Assembly (NCBI RefSeq): GCF_000152265.2
Contig: NC_021592.1
Span: 124,001-188,000 of the forward strand
Source: Ferroplasma acidarmanus Fer1
Lineage (GTDB): Archaea > Thermoplasmatota > Thermoplasmata > Thermoplasmatales > Thermoplasmataceae
Reading direction: 5' to 3'
Length of the DNA stretch: 64,000 bases
Of the stretch, positions 45,958 through 54,535 are shown piece after piece. How positions within the stretch are numbered: position 1 is the stretch's first letter; every line of letters starts with the position of its first letter. Made by a program: the position numbers and the translations under genes. The notes beneath the pieces were generated by a model. It had not been told where the DNA came from, searched no databases, and was given only the letters and a program-made list of their open reading frames with translations.

Positions 45958-46974
45958 TTAGGTAGATAATCTGGATATTGTAACATCTATAAGTTTTATA
46001 TCCTCTCTGAGAGCGGATTTGCCCCCAACAGAATAGGTATTTTTATCATCCTTTACAAAAAATGTTTGTCTCACTCCGTTAATTCGTTCTGTTTTAATTA
46101 TTTCACATTTTAATGAAATATTTTTATTATTAATTATACCATTTAAATCGGCTTTCAATTTAATATTATTAGTAAGATAATAATCTATAATATCGCATGT
46201 CAGCCAGATATTATTTAATTTATAATGAATAAAGTTTTCAGGATAAATTATATATTTTGATGGTAGCCATATATCGTAAAAAAAATAATAACTTAAAACA
46301 TGTAACAGCTGGTCTTCCTCAAGATATATTGAGTAATCCATATTTTCTATACCACTTTTTAAATTTGACAAAATGAAGTTTCTGTCAACAAGTACCATTT
46401 CCATGGGCTTTTCTAAACGTTTTTTTAATATCACTCCGGGAGGCACTGTTTTTAATTCATTGTCATTTGTATCATCGAAAAGTACAAGTGCAACAGTAAT
46501 GCCTTTTTTTAAAGCTGAGTTTATAAATTTTCGTACGTTAACAAATGAATCATGTGATAATGCCATTATAATTTCATTTTTAGCAGAGTAAATCATTGAT
46601 ATTATTCGCTCGGTTACATTTTTATTACCCTTGACAAACCATATATATGGTTCCTTTAAATCTTCAGTTTCCCTGTGTTTTTCAACATAGCTTTCAAACT
46701 CATTCACATAATTGTCAAGCCATATAATTTCACGTCTTAATACTTGGGAAACAGGAACTGCCCGGTATAAATGCCTTTTCCCCGTTACTGTGTCAACGAA
46801 ACCTTTTCCCTCCAGGGATGAAAATAGGTCATATATTCGGGGTTGAGGTACCCCCGCTATTTTAACTGTTCCTGTGGCTGTATTTGGACCTTTCAATAAT
46901 AAAGTTTTATAGATCTTTATTTCATAGTTTGATAACCCAAAACGTTTTAATTCGTCGAATAAATCCGCATCCAT
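45958..46974 (-). CDS. TrmB-family sugar-responsive transcription regulator
   Basis: 338 residues. Residues 5-75 form a winged helix-turn-helix (FGLSNYEIKIYKTLLLKGPNTATGTVKIAGVPQPRIYDLFSSLE-type sequence), followed by a coiled linker and the TrmB effector domain (FVKGNKNVTERIISMIYSAKNEIIMALSHDSF onward), with a C-terminal beta domain. TrmB proteins bind sugars and repress or activate sugar-transport genes; this one sits between the importer and glycosidase genes, 34 bp behind the ATPase gene, so it most likely controls this cluster and perhaps itself. The ligand would be the transported sugar. Confidence 0.9.
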   Translation of the reverse strand: MDADLFDELKRFGLSNYEIKIYKTLLLKGPNTATGTVKIAGVPQPRIYDLFSSLEGKGFVDTVTGKRHLYRAVPVSQVLRREIIWLDNYVNEFESYVEKHRETEDLKEPYIWFVKGNKNVTERIISMIYSAKNEIIMALSHDSFVNVRKFINSALKKGITVALVLFDDTNDNELKTVPPGVILKKRLEKPMEMVLVDRNFILSNLKSGIENMDYSIYLEEDQLLHVLSYYFFYDIWLPSKYIIYPENFIHYKLNNIWLTCDIIDYYLTNNIKLKADLNGIINNKNISLKCEIIKTERINGVRQTFFVKDDKNTYSVGGKSALREDIKLIDVTISRLST

Positions 46975-47008
46975 TTATATATTATCCGAATTTTATATTT
47001 AATATTTA

Positions 47009-47992
47009 TTATGTCATTTTTTTCCATGCCGGGTATCTAAAACATCTGTACAGGTGATGTTCCATGTTTATTGACCGGAGCTCTGGATGTGCAAGCGAAC
47101 ATTGATTTTCTGCATATATACACCTATCATAAAAATAACAGCCACTGTTTTCCCTGTTTGAAAGATTTATAGTGCTTCCTTTTATTATTGACTCCTTATT
47201 TATCTTCATCCCAATTCTCGGTATGCTTTTTTCGAGTGAATAGGTATATGGGTGTGCAGGGCTATTCAATAAACTATCATAGGAACCAGATTCGACTATT
47301 TCACCAGAATACATCATTATCATCTCATCTGATATTTCAAATAATATTGACAGGTCATGGGAAATAAAAATCATTGTCATTCCGAGGCTCCTCTGTATTT
47401 TTTTTATATCAACAAGGATATTGTGTTCGACAACCACATCGAGACCGGTGGTTGGTTCATCAAGTATAACAAGTTCTGGAGATAAAATCAATGCCATTGC
47501 TATCACTACCCTCTGCCGCATGCCTCCTGACAATTCATGTGGATAGTTATCTAGAACATTATTATTAAGTCTTACAAGTTTTAATATTTCATCGATTTTT
47601 CTATCCTGTTCATTTTCGTTATTTATATTATGAGCCATCATCATATCATAGAACTGAAATCTTATTTTTTTAACAGGGTTCAATGCGTTCATTGCCGCCT
47701 GTGGTATAAAAGAATATTTTACGCCTCTCAGTTTTCTCAGGTCATTGGGCTTTGCATTTAAGATATTAATTCCATTGAATATTATATTTCCTCCAGTAAT
47801 CTTCCCAGGATACTTTAAGTAATTATATAATGATGAAGCCAATGTACTTTTACCAGAACCCGATTCTCCTGCAATTCCAAGTATAATATTTTTCTGTACA
47901 GAGAAATTTATATTTTTTAGAATTTTTGCAAAACCGGTTTCCATGTAATATCCAGCATTTAAGTTGTTAACTTCAAGAACATAGTTATACAT
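47009..47992 (-). CDS. Opp/Dpp-type ABC transporter ATP-binding protein (D subunit)
   Basis: 327 residues. Walker A GESGSGKST, signature ELSGGMRQRV, Walker B LVILDEPTTGLD, H-loop ISHDL, and the Opp/Dpp C-terminal extension with a cysteine group (GCYFYDRCIYAENQCSLAHP) thought to bind an iron-sulfur cluster in this subunit class. It pairs with the F subunit encoded one base upstream (stop at 47994). Together they drive import through the two permeases. In Sulfolobus and Pyrococcus such systems carry beta-gluco-oligosaccharides as well as peptides; glycosidase neighbours favour sugars here. Confidence 0.92.
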   Translation of the reverse strand: MYNYVLEVNNLNAGYYMETGFAKILKNINFSVQKNIILGIAGESGSGKSTLASSLYNYLKYPGKITGGNIIFNGINILNAKPNDLRKLRGVKYSFIPQAAMNALNPVKKIRFQFYDMMMAHNINNENEQDRKIDEILKLVRLNNNVLDNYPHELSGGMRQRVVIAMALILSPELVILDEPTTGLDVVVEHNILVDIKKIQRSLGMTMIFISHDLSILFEISDEMIMMYSGEIVESGSYDSLLNSPAHPYTYSLEKSIPRIGMKINKESIIKGSTINLSNRENSGCYFYDRCIYAENQCSLAHPELRSINMEHHLYRCFRYPAWKKMT

Positions 47993-47993
47993 T

Positions 47994-48782
47994 TTATATC
48001 CTCTTATATGGATTAGGTGCAGATTCTATTAATTCTCTAGTATACCGATCCACGGGATTTTTTATTATATTATCTGTATTGCCTTCCTCAACTATTTTCC
48101 CATCGTGCATCACATATAATCTATCAGTAATCATACTTACTGTATTCAAATCATGTGTAATATAGATTATACTTAAATTCAGATTATCCCGGATAGTTTT
48201 TAATAGGTTTAATATATCTATTCTTACGGAAACGTCAAGCATTGATACAGGCTCATCAGCAATCAATATTTTTGGTTCAACTGCCAGTGTCCTTGCAAGA
48301 TAAACCCTTTGCCTCTGGCCACCCGATAATTGATGTGGGAATTTGTTCTTATAATATTCCGGCGGATCCAGCGTAACCATATTCAATAATTGATTTATCC
48401 TTTCGTTTATATCACCTTTATATTTTATTAAAATTAAGGGCCTTTTGATATGCCATTCCACTGTATGATTTGGATCCAGTGATGCGTATGGGTCCTGAAA
48501 AACCATCTGTATATTTTTTCTATATTTTTTAATTTTTCCTGATTTATATTTAGTAATATTTTCATCATTGAAATATATGCTCCCAGATGTTGGTCTATAT
48601 AGTAAAACAAATATTTTCGCCAGAGTACTTTTACCGCTTCCACTTGCACCAACAATGCCGATTAATTCTCGTTCATTCAATTCTATATTAACATTATCAA
48701 GTGCTACGACATTTCTGCCCTTTATAATTCCTTTTTTTGAAATAAATATTTTAGATAAGTTCTCAGTTCTCAGTATACTCAT
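47994..48782 (-). CDS. Opp/Dpp-type ABC transporter ATP-binding protein (F subunit)
   Basis: 262 residues from ATG at 48782 (MSILRTENLSKIF). An in-frame ATG at 48815 adds 11 residues, but GGTGA stands five bases before 48782 and decides the start. Walker A GASGSGKST, signature QLSGGQRQRV, Walker B ILIADEPVSMLD and H-loop ITHDLN are present; the protein ends with RYTRELIESAPNP as F subunits do. It overlaps the preceding permease gene by 20 bp. Confidence 0.92.
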   Translation of the reverse strand: MSILRTENLSKIFISKKGIIKGRNVVALDNVNIELNERELIGIVGASGSGKSTLAKIFVLLYRPTSGSIYFNDENITKYKSGKIKKYRKNIQMVFQDPYASLDPNHTVEWHIKRPLILIKYKGDINERINQLLNMVTLDPPEYYKNKFPHQLSGGQRQRVYLARTLAVEPKILIADEPVSMLDVSVRIDILNLLKTIRDNLNLSIIYITHDLNTVSMITDRLYVMHDGKIVEEGNTDNIIKNPVDRYTRELIESAPNPYKRI

Positions 48783-49722
48783 TAATTTCACCTTTCTTAT
48801 TTTTTTTGCTATCAAATCTCCTCAATGAAGGGTTTCCAATTTCATCCATACCAAAATTTAACAGTATAAATGAAAACATTAGTATTGAAATCATGAAGCT
48901 TGGGGGTAAAATCCACCACCATAATCCGGTAAGATATGCTTCATTATTTATTGCCCAATAGAGCATTGTACCCCAATTTATCTGTAAAAGGTTCCCAACG
49001 CCTAAATATTCTACAAAAGTTAACCCAAGTGTGCCGTACATAGCTGTGAAGAAAAAGTTTGATACTATAACCGGAAATATGGCCCTTATAATCTGCCTGA
49101 ATATTATACTTAATCTGGATTCGCCTATTAGCATTGATGATAATATGAAATCTCTCTTCGCTATTGATAAAGTTATCGATCTGAAAGTTCTTGCACCAAA
49201 TGCCCATCCGGTTATTACAAGTATCAGTATTGTTGGTAAATACCCGAGGGATTCGTGAATGCCAAGAAAATACGAGCCAAAAAGCATAATCAATAGGACA
49301 CCTGGTATTATTAGAAATATATTTATGACTCCAGAAACAATATTATTTACTCTTTCTGATGCGAAACCCGCACTTATGCCAACAAAAATGGATATAAATG
49401 TACCCATAAAGCCAACTGCAAAACCTACAAGTAATGTTGGTGCTGCACCATAAAATAGCTGTGAAAAAACATCCTGGCCATATACAGTTGTGCCCAGTAG
49501 ATGAGCATATGTTGGTGGTGCAGATCTTGCAAACTCATATTTATTTGGATTATATGGTGCAAAAAATTGGCCAAGCACGCTAAAAATTATCATTCCAACC
49601 AATATTACAAATCCCGCTTTCGCCTTATTGTTAATTAACAACAGTTTCAGAGGTTTTATTATTCCGTGATATTGTAATTGAACTTTATTTAAGAAACTAT
49701 CTTTAGATGCGTCATTATTCAT
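48763..49722 (-). CDS. Opp/Dpp-type ABC transporter permease (C subunit)
   Basis: 319 residues: an N-terminal cytoplasmic region, a first membrane segment at about 37-57, then the extracytoplasmic stretch with HLLGTTVYGQDVFSQLFYGA, characteristic of DppC/OppC, and five further segments. The EAA-type loop is RSITLSIAKRDFILSSMLIGESRLSIIFRQIIR-like. It overlaps the B-subunit gene by one base and is translationally coupled. Confidence 0.9.
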   Translation of the reverse strand: MNNDASKDSFLNKVQLQYHGIIKPLKLLLINNKAKAGFVILVGMIIFSVLGQFFAPYNPNKYEFARSAPPTYAHLLGTTVYGQDVFSQLFYGAAPTLLVGFAVGFMGTFISIFVGISAGFASERVNNIVSGVINIFLIIPGVLLIMLFGSYFLGIHESLGYLPTILILVITGWAFGARTFRSITLSIAKRDFILSSMLIGESRLSIIFRQIIRAIFPVIVSNFFFTAMYGTLGLTFVEYLGVGNLLQINWGTMLYWAINNEAYLTGLWWWILPPSFMISILMFSFILLNFGMDEIGNPSLRRFDSKKNKKGEINEYTEN

Positions 49723-50732
49723 TATTCTCCCTCCTCCCTTATTCTGGGGTCAAAAAATCCGTATAATATATCAACTATTGCATTACCTACTAATACTGCT
49801 ATAATTACCATCAAAAATATACCCTGAATCAGGGGGTAATCTAGAGAATCTATTGCCGTCATCATATACAGGCCAACACCAGGATATGAAAAAATTGATT
49901 CTTCTATTATAACACCGCTCACTGACAGGCCTATTGACATTGAAAATCCGGTTAAATTTGGTAATATTGCATTTCTATATGCTATTCTGTTTATCTGCTC
50001 TTTCCTTAAACCAAGAGTTTCGGAAAATTTTATAAAATCACTGTTAACATTAGGGATAATATTATTTCTCATGCCTAACACCCATCCACCTATAGATGTC
50101 AATACTATTGTTAATATAGGTAAAATCGAGTGATATATTGCACTTATTATGAATGGTAAATTGAATCCTATATTTACTGTTGAACTATATGCACCACCAA
50201 TGGGAAATACACCACCACTCACAGAGAATACATCAAGTATTATAAAGGCAAGAACAAATGCAGGGAAAGATGCCATGAACATTGAAAAGAGATCAATTGA
50301 TAAGTCCTTAACCGTGTTTCTATTAATGCCTGCATACCGTCCCAATCGATTACCGATAAAAAATGATATAGCTATTGAACTTATTACCAGATACAGCGTC
50401 CATGGTAACGCTTCTCTTAATATTGAACTTACAGGCTCCGGGAAAAATGCTATGGAAACACCCAGATTTCCATTTGCTAAATCTTTTAAGTATTGAAAAT
50501 ACTGGATATACATAGGTGCATGTGATATACCATATTCGGCCTCAAGCTGATGCTCATATATAGGATTTATTGATGCACCGCCTTGCTTTAATATGGATAG
50601 ATACACAATTTCTGCTGGATTTCCCGGGATTAGTCGGGGTAATAAAAAATTTAATGTTATTGCTCCGTATAAAACTGCTAGAAACGCAATGATCTTTTTA
50701 AAAATATATTTATAGGGTATCATCATATTCAC
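49722..50732 (-). CDS. Opp/Dpp-type ABC transporter permease (B subunit)
   Basis: 336 residues with six membrane segments. The N-terminal LNFLLPRLIPGNPAE is the DppB signature, and the conserved loop reads DFIKFSETLGLRKEQINRIAYRNAILP; it ends with a DPRIREEGE tail. It forms the membrane channel with the C subunit. It follows the binding-protein gene by one base and ends in ATGA-type overlap with the next. Confidence 0.9.
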   Translation of the reverse strand: MNMMIPYKYIFKKIIAFLAVLYGAITLNFLLPRLIPGNPAEIVYLSILKQGGASINPIYEHQLEAEYGISHAPMYIQYFQYLKDLANGNLGVSIAFFPEPVSSILREALPWTLYLVISSIAISFFIGNRLGRYAGINRNTVKDLSIDLFSMFMASFPAFVLAFIILDVFSVSGGVFPIGGAYSSTVNIGFNLPFIISAIYHSILPILTIVLTSIGGWVLGMRNNIIPNVNSDFIKFSETLGLRKEQINRIAYRNAILPNLTGFSMSIGLSVSGVIIEESIFSYPGVGLYMMTAIDSLDYPLIQGIFLMVIIAVLVGNAIVDILYGFFDPRIREEGE

Positions 50733-50733
50733 T

Positions 50734-52527
50734 TTAATTGTCTTTCATCCTCCTCTTTTTTATGTATATAGATGATATCCCTGCTATGGCGGCTATTGCA
50801 ATAATTCCGGCTACAATGTAATAATCTTTATAGCTTGTTGTGTTGATATTCTGTTTTGAATAAAGATGTAGCATTACAACTTCCATAGGCCCTGGATACC
50901 ATGGCATAGGTATCCAGTACGAATTGTTTTGGTTGGGGAATCCTCCAATAGAACTGTTAACGTATTCATACCAATCGGCAGAATATACTAGTGGTATCAT
51001 TGGCATCTGGTTCAACATTATATTTGCCATATTATTAACCAGTACTTTCTGTTCTGAAGCATTGCTGGTTTTTGAGAAATTGTTGTAATAGTTCATGAAG
51101 TCTGTTTGTGTATAGTTCCATCTTTCCTCATTTACACTTGCAGTTTTCCCTATCTTTGTTAAGTTACCAATTAGCGCAGTGTAATCATACCAGGGATTGG
51201 GACCTATTCCTGTAACCGTATCCAGTGCCATCTGATAATTCCCGCTTGCAATATCTGCTTCCACCGTAGCCGCTGTTGGAGTTGCTATGTTTATCGTCAG
51301 GCCAATTTCCTTCAGGTCACTAGCTATAATAGATATATCTGTATCCCAGTCAGTATATCCAGCAACTGAAATTAAAGTTAAGCTTGGTACTTTGGTTCCA
51401 TTAGGCTCATATAATTTTCCATTTTTTATTGTAAATCCGTGCGCCGCAAGTAATTTTTTCGCTTCAGTTATGTTATACTGCGCCAGTTTATTTGCTTCAT
51501 TTGCGTTTGTTGAATTTAGCCAGGACAACTGCTGCTGTAATATATTTGCTGCATTGGCAGGTTTTTCATATCCATATTCGCCTATATTACATATATTTGT
51601 ACGGTTTATTGACATGCTCATTGCCTGCCTGAAGTAACTTAAATTAAGCGGATATATTGCATCGTTTGTTATTAACGTAGACGGTTGACCTGGTGGGAAA
51701 TAATAGTGGTTATATTTTGGATTATAATGAACAAATAACTTCGATACGTTTGGTTCAAAAGCTGATGTCCATTGAACCTTGCCTTCCTGCAAGGCTAACG
51801 TTAAGGCACTAGCACTTGTATAATCAACATAAACAACGTTTTTTATATGTGGTTCATCCGATTTCCAATAGTGTGGATTTGCGGTTAACACTATTTTCTG
51901 GGCACTGAAGCTGCTTAAGACGTATGGGCCGGTCCCTATTGGATTGGTGACAACTTTACTGTTTGGACTTGATATGTTCACCCATAATGGCTCTGGAAGC
52001 ATGAAATTGGAGCCAATATAAAACAAACACTGTGTGTCTATTGTGGAGAAATTAAAATCAACTGTATACTGATTCACTGCTGTTATGTTTTTTATATGGC
52101 CCCACTGCCCCAGTAATTTTTTCTGAATATGGAATGTATATACCACGTCAGTTGAATTAAACGGCATGCCATTGCTGAATGTAACGTTATGCCTTAAGTT
52201 TAATGTTAGCATTGTATCGTTATGTGACCATGTATAATTTGTCGCTAACCATGGTATTGTTGTGCCATTGTAAGTGTTTATCTGCAAAAGTGGTTCATAA
52301 ATCAACGACATTATACCAGCTGGGGCGCTCCATATATTAAATGGATTGAAATTATCTGTAAATGCCGGTGTAGGACCGGGTGAAATATATAACGTTCCAC
52401 TTGGACCATTATTTACATTATTCGGGTTAGCCTTCTGATCATTTTGATAAAAACTGGTTAAACTAGTAGCAACCATAATGAAAACAATTGCCATTACAAT
52501 CGTTACTAACAATTTTTTGTTTTTCAT
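50734..52527 (-). CDS. Opp/Dpp-type substrate-binding protein
   Basis: 597 residues from ATG at 52527, chosen because GAGGT precedes it by six bases; ATGs at 52548 and 52533 are in frame and a leaderless start at 52548 is possible (TATA-like ATATAAATA about 25 bp upstream). An N-terminal signal/anchor (KKLLVTIVMAIVFIMVATSL) and a C-terminal membrane segment before KKRRMKDN frame the family 5 binding domain (PLLQINTYNGTTIPWLATNYTWSHNDTMLTLNLR-like, GTGPYVL, SMSINRTNI). Many N-x-S/T sequons occur. It captures oligosaccharide or peptide outside the membrane; the GH1, SGNH and TrmB genes downstream favour a beta-oligosaccharide. First gene of the transporter operon. Confidence 0.9.
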   Translation of the reverse strand: MKNKKLLVTIVMAIVFIMVATSLTSFYQNDQKANPNNVNNGPSGTLYISPGPTPAFTDNFNPFNIWSAPAGIMSLIYEPLLQINTYNGTTIPWLATNYTWSHNDTMLTLNLRHNVTFSNGMPFNSTDVVYTFHIQKKLLGQWGHIKNITAVNQYTVDFNFSTIDTQCLFYIGSNFMLPEPLWVNISSPNSKVVTNPIGTGPYVLSSFSAQKIVLTANPHYWKSDEPHIKNVVYVDYTSASALTLALQEGKVQWTSAFEPNVSKLFVHYNPKYNHYYFPPGQPSTLITNDAIYPLNLSYFRQAMSMSINRTNICNIGEYGYEKPANAANILQQQLSWLNSTNANEANKLAQYNITEAKKLLAAHGFTIKNGKLYEPNGTKVPSLTLISVAGYTDWDTDISIIASDLKEIGLTINIATPTAATVEADIASGNYQMALDTVTGIGPNPWYDYTALIGNLTKIGKTASVNEERWNYTQTDFMNYYNNFSKTSNASEQKVLVNNMANIMLNQMPMIPLVYSADWYEYVNSSIGGFPNQNNSYWIPMPWYPGPMEVVMLHLYSKQNINTTSYKDYYIVAGIIAIAAIAGISSIYIKKRRMKDN

Positions 52528-52548
52528 ATTCATACCTCTGAATATCAT

Positions 52549-52985
52549 ATGAATAAACCATTATGTATTTATATGTTTATACCTTACTCATACAATTAGT
52601 AAATAACATTCCTGTTTCAAATATTTAATCATTATGCATGACGCTATTAATAAAAAGTGATAATAAATATCTATAATAGTGCAGTGTTAACATTTTATAG
52701 AGAGAGGTGTATGCTTCAAGTATCCAGAAGGAAATAAAAAATAATATAGATTTAAAACTTCAAAAAGAATACGATTTATATAGTAATAAAATAAGATGTA
52801 TTTAATCTTGAGATTATACGATTCATGAATAGCTTTAATACTATCCATTAATGAAATTATATTATAGCATGATCCAGGGTAAATCTATTCTTTTAATTTT
52901 ATATCATATCTAGGTAAGTATATATTTTATAATGTATATTTCCTTATTTCAAAAAACTTAAGTATAGTTTATTATATTATTATAT
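52549..52985. other. Divergent intergenic region
   Basis: About 437 AT-rich bases between the binding-protein gene and the rightward diiron-protein gene. It holds the presumed promoter of the former (TATA-like at about 52567-52578, minus strand) and an AT-rich run (TATAGTTTATTATATT, about 52961-52976) that may serve the latter. A 31-codon open frame at about 52712-52805 has no support. No repeat or RNA gene was recognised. Confidence 0.35.
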
Positions 52986-53657
52986 ATGCAACAATCGGAT
53001 TTTTATGGAGAAATAAAAAGAGTTGTAAAGAGCCACCCGGCAACTGATAATGATTTCATCAATAGGTTTTCCAGAGGCGATATTACCGAGGAGGAATTTA
53101 AAAGGTTCTCTATTGAGTTTTACCATTTTACCAGGGAATGGCCAGAAATACTTGCCAAATTGCTGGTGAGCACAGAGAATGAAGATGACGCATACGAGTT
53201 GACAGGCATTCTGGTTTCCGAACTTGGGAGCGGTGATTCAGGAAAAAGGCATGAGTTGCTTTACAGAAGATACCTGAGGTCTATTGGCTTTAAGCCAGAA
53301 GAACTTGTAAAAAGGGAACAGCTTTCTACAACAAAAGGATGGCTTGACGGAATGAGAGAATATTTTTCCTCTGACCACGCAAAGGCTCTGGGAGCTGAAT
53401 TTGCACTCGAAAATATGGCAATACCAATGTGGGATAAACTTCTGCCAGGGCTAAAGATCATGAAAGAAAGGAAATATAAAGACATGGATATACTTTATTT
53501 CACATTCCACAGGGAACTGGAATCAACCCATGAAGACGCTATGGAAAATATAATAGGCGTACACAGCAACGACCAGAAAGAACAATTTATCTCCAGTGCA
53601 AAGGGGATGCTCGATCTTGAAGAGAAATTCTGGCTGGGTTTATCTGATAAAAAATAA
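52986..53657 (+). CDS. Heme-oxygenase-like diiron oxidase family protein (PqqC/CADD-like)
   Basis: 223 all-helical residues. The spacing of potential metal ligands, Glu79, His89, Glu142, His175, Glu179 and His182 (the last three in FHRELESTHED), follows the heme-oxygenase-like diiron proteins such as CADD, in which Glu-His-Glu-His-Asp-His bind two irons. Other members are PqqC and TenA, which differ in these residues. The reaction is unknown: family members cleave fatty-acid or amino-acid C-C or C-N bonds with oxygen. It lies 0.9 kb from the tyrosine-degradation operon, and CADD uses a tyrosine-derived substrate, so a link to aromatic metabolism is possible but unproven. Confidence 0.75.
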   Translation: MQQSDFYGEIKRVVKSHPATDNDFINRFSRGDITEEEFKRFSIEFYHFTREWPEILAKLLVSTENEDDAYELTGILVSELGSGDSGKRHELLYRRYLRSIGFKPEELVKREQLSTTKGWLDGMREYFSSDHAKALGAEFALENMAIPMWDKLLPGLKIMKERKYKDMDILYFTFHRELESTHEDAMENIIGVHSNDQKEQFISSAKGMLDLEEKFWLGLSDKK

Positions 53658-53768
53658 TGATACATACGTAAAGATTTTATAAATTTCAATTTTTACTATT
53701 GAAGAATAAAAGCATATTTTTTGTTTGTTCAGAATCTGTCAATTAATTTTATTAAAATTATAAAATTA

Positions 53769-54167
53769 TTATTTCTGGTTTGCCGGTTTGTCTTTTGATT
53801 TAAAGGCCTTTGTTGAAAAGTATATCGCGCCTGATATTATTATCATTATAACATCAAGTATGATACTATCTATTGCGGATGCTGTCCATGGGAGCCTTTC
53901 ATTAAATACCGGGGCTATGCTTATTCTTGACTCTAATAGTAATACAGTATCAAGTATATAGAATATAAAAACTGGCAAATAGAATTCTTTCCTATCGCTC
54001 ACATATATCATTGCGGATACTATTGCAATTGCAATTACAAATCCAAAAAATACTTTTACTATATATGGCAAAGTTATCCCCAATAAAGTCATATGTATTC
54101 CAGCCCATATAGCTGAGCCCAATATCCCCAGCCATCTTAAAATATCAATTGCCTTATTTGTTGCCAT
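53769..54167 (-). CDS. Hypothetical four-segment membrane protein
   Basis: 132 residues with four hydrophobic segments (beginning ILRWLGILGSAIWAGIHMTLLG) and a lysine-rich C-terminal tail (KAFKSKDKPANQK) likely cytoplasmic. No family was recognised. It converges with the diiron-protein gene. Confidence 0.55.
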   Translation of the reverse strand: MATNKAIDILRWLGILGSAIWAGIHMTLLGITLPYIVKVFFGFVIAIAIVSAMIYVSDRKEFYLPVFIFYILDTVLLLESRISIAPVFNERLPWTASAIDSIILDVIMIIISGAIYFSTKAFKSKDKPANQK

Positions 54168-54340
54168 GTTTTGATTATGGAAATCAATTTATAAAAATTT
54201 TTCTGTACAATTATCAGAGTTTCGTGTTGAAGCTAAATAATTCATGAAATACTGATTTCACAGCATGGGGAATTATTGTGCAATAAAACGGAATAAATGA
54301 GAATAAATTATATGTGAACTATATAAGTTCCGGAAATTAA
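54168..54340. other. Short intergenic region, nothing recognised
   Basis: AT-rich stretch between the membrane protein start and the gene remnant that follows. It should hold the promoter of the membrane protein; no other signal was recognised. Confidence 0.3.
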
Positions 54341-54520
54341 TCACCCTGACTTTACAACACTGTATAGCACTTCAAATGCCCCCTGAATAAGGTCTGAACT
54401 TGGAATACTATTATATATACAAACTGAAAATTGTACGTTGTCTTTATTCCAGATTATATGGTTTTGCTGTGTATTAGAGGACCCAAAATGTATATTTTTT
54501 AGTATAAAAATAGTAAATAA
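54341..54520 (-). pseudogene. C-terminal remnant of an unidentified protein
   Basis: A minus-strand frame open for about 60 codons ends in TGA at 54341-54343. Its last part reads HIIWNKDNVQFSVCIYNSIP and SSDLIQGAFEVLYSVVKSG, a credible domain end reminiscent of small secreted-domain families whose C-terminus is W-x-x-x-G-x-x-Y followed by L-I-x-x-A (DUF4367-like). There is no start codon: the frame runs back into AT-rich DNA next to the hmgA stop. I read it as a gene remnant; a chance frame is possible. Confidence 0.35.
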
Positions 54521-54535
54521 TATAGTTTAAAATAT

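Noticed and set aside
52712-52805. 31-codon frame starting GTG before the diiron-protein gene
   Set aside because: Too short, lysine- and asparagine-rich as expected from AT-rich DNA, with no recognised family.
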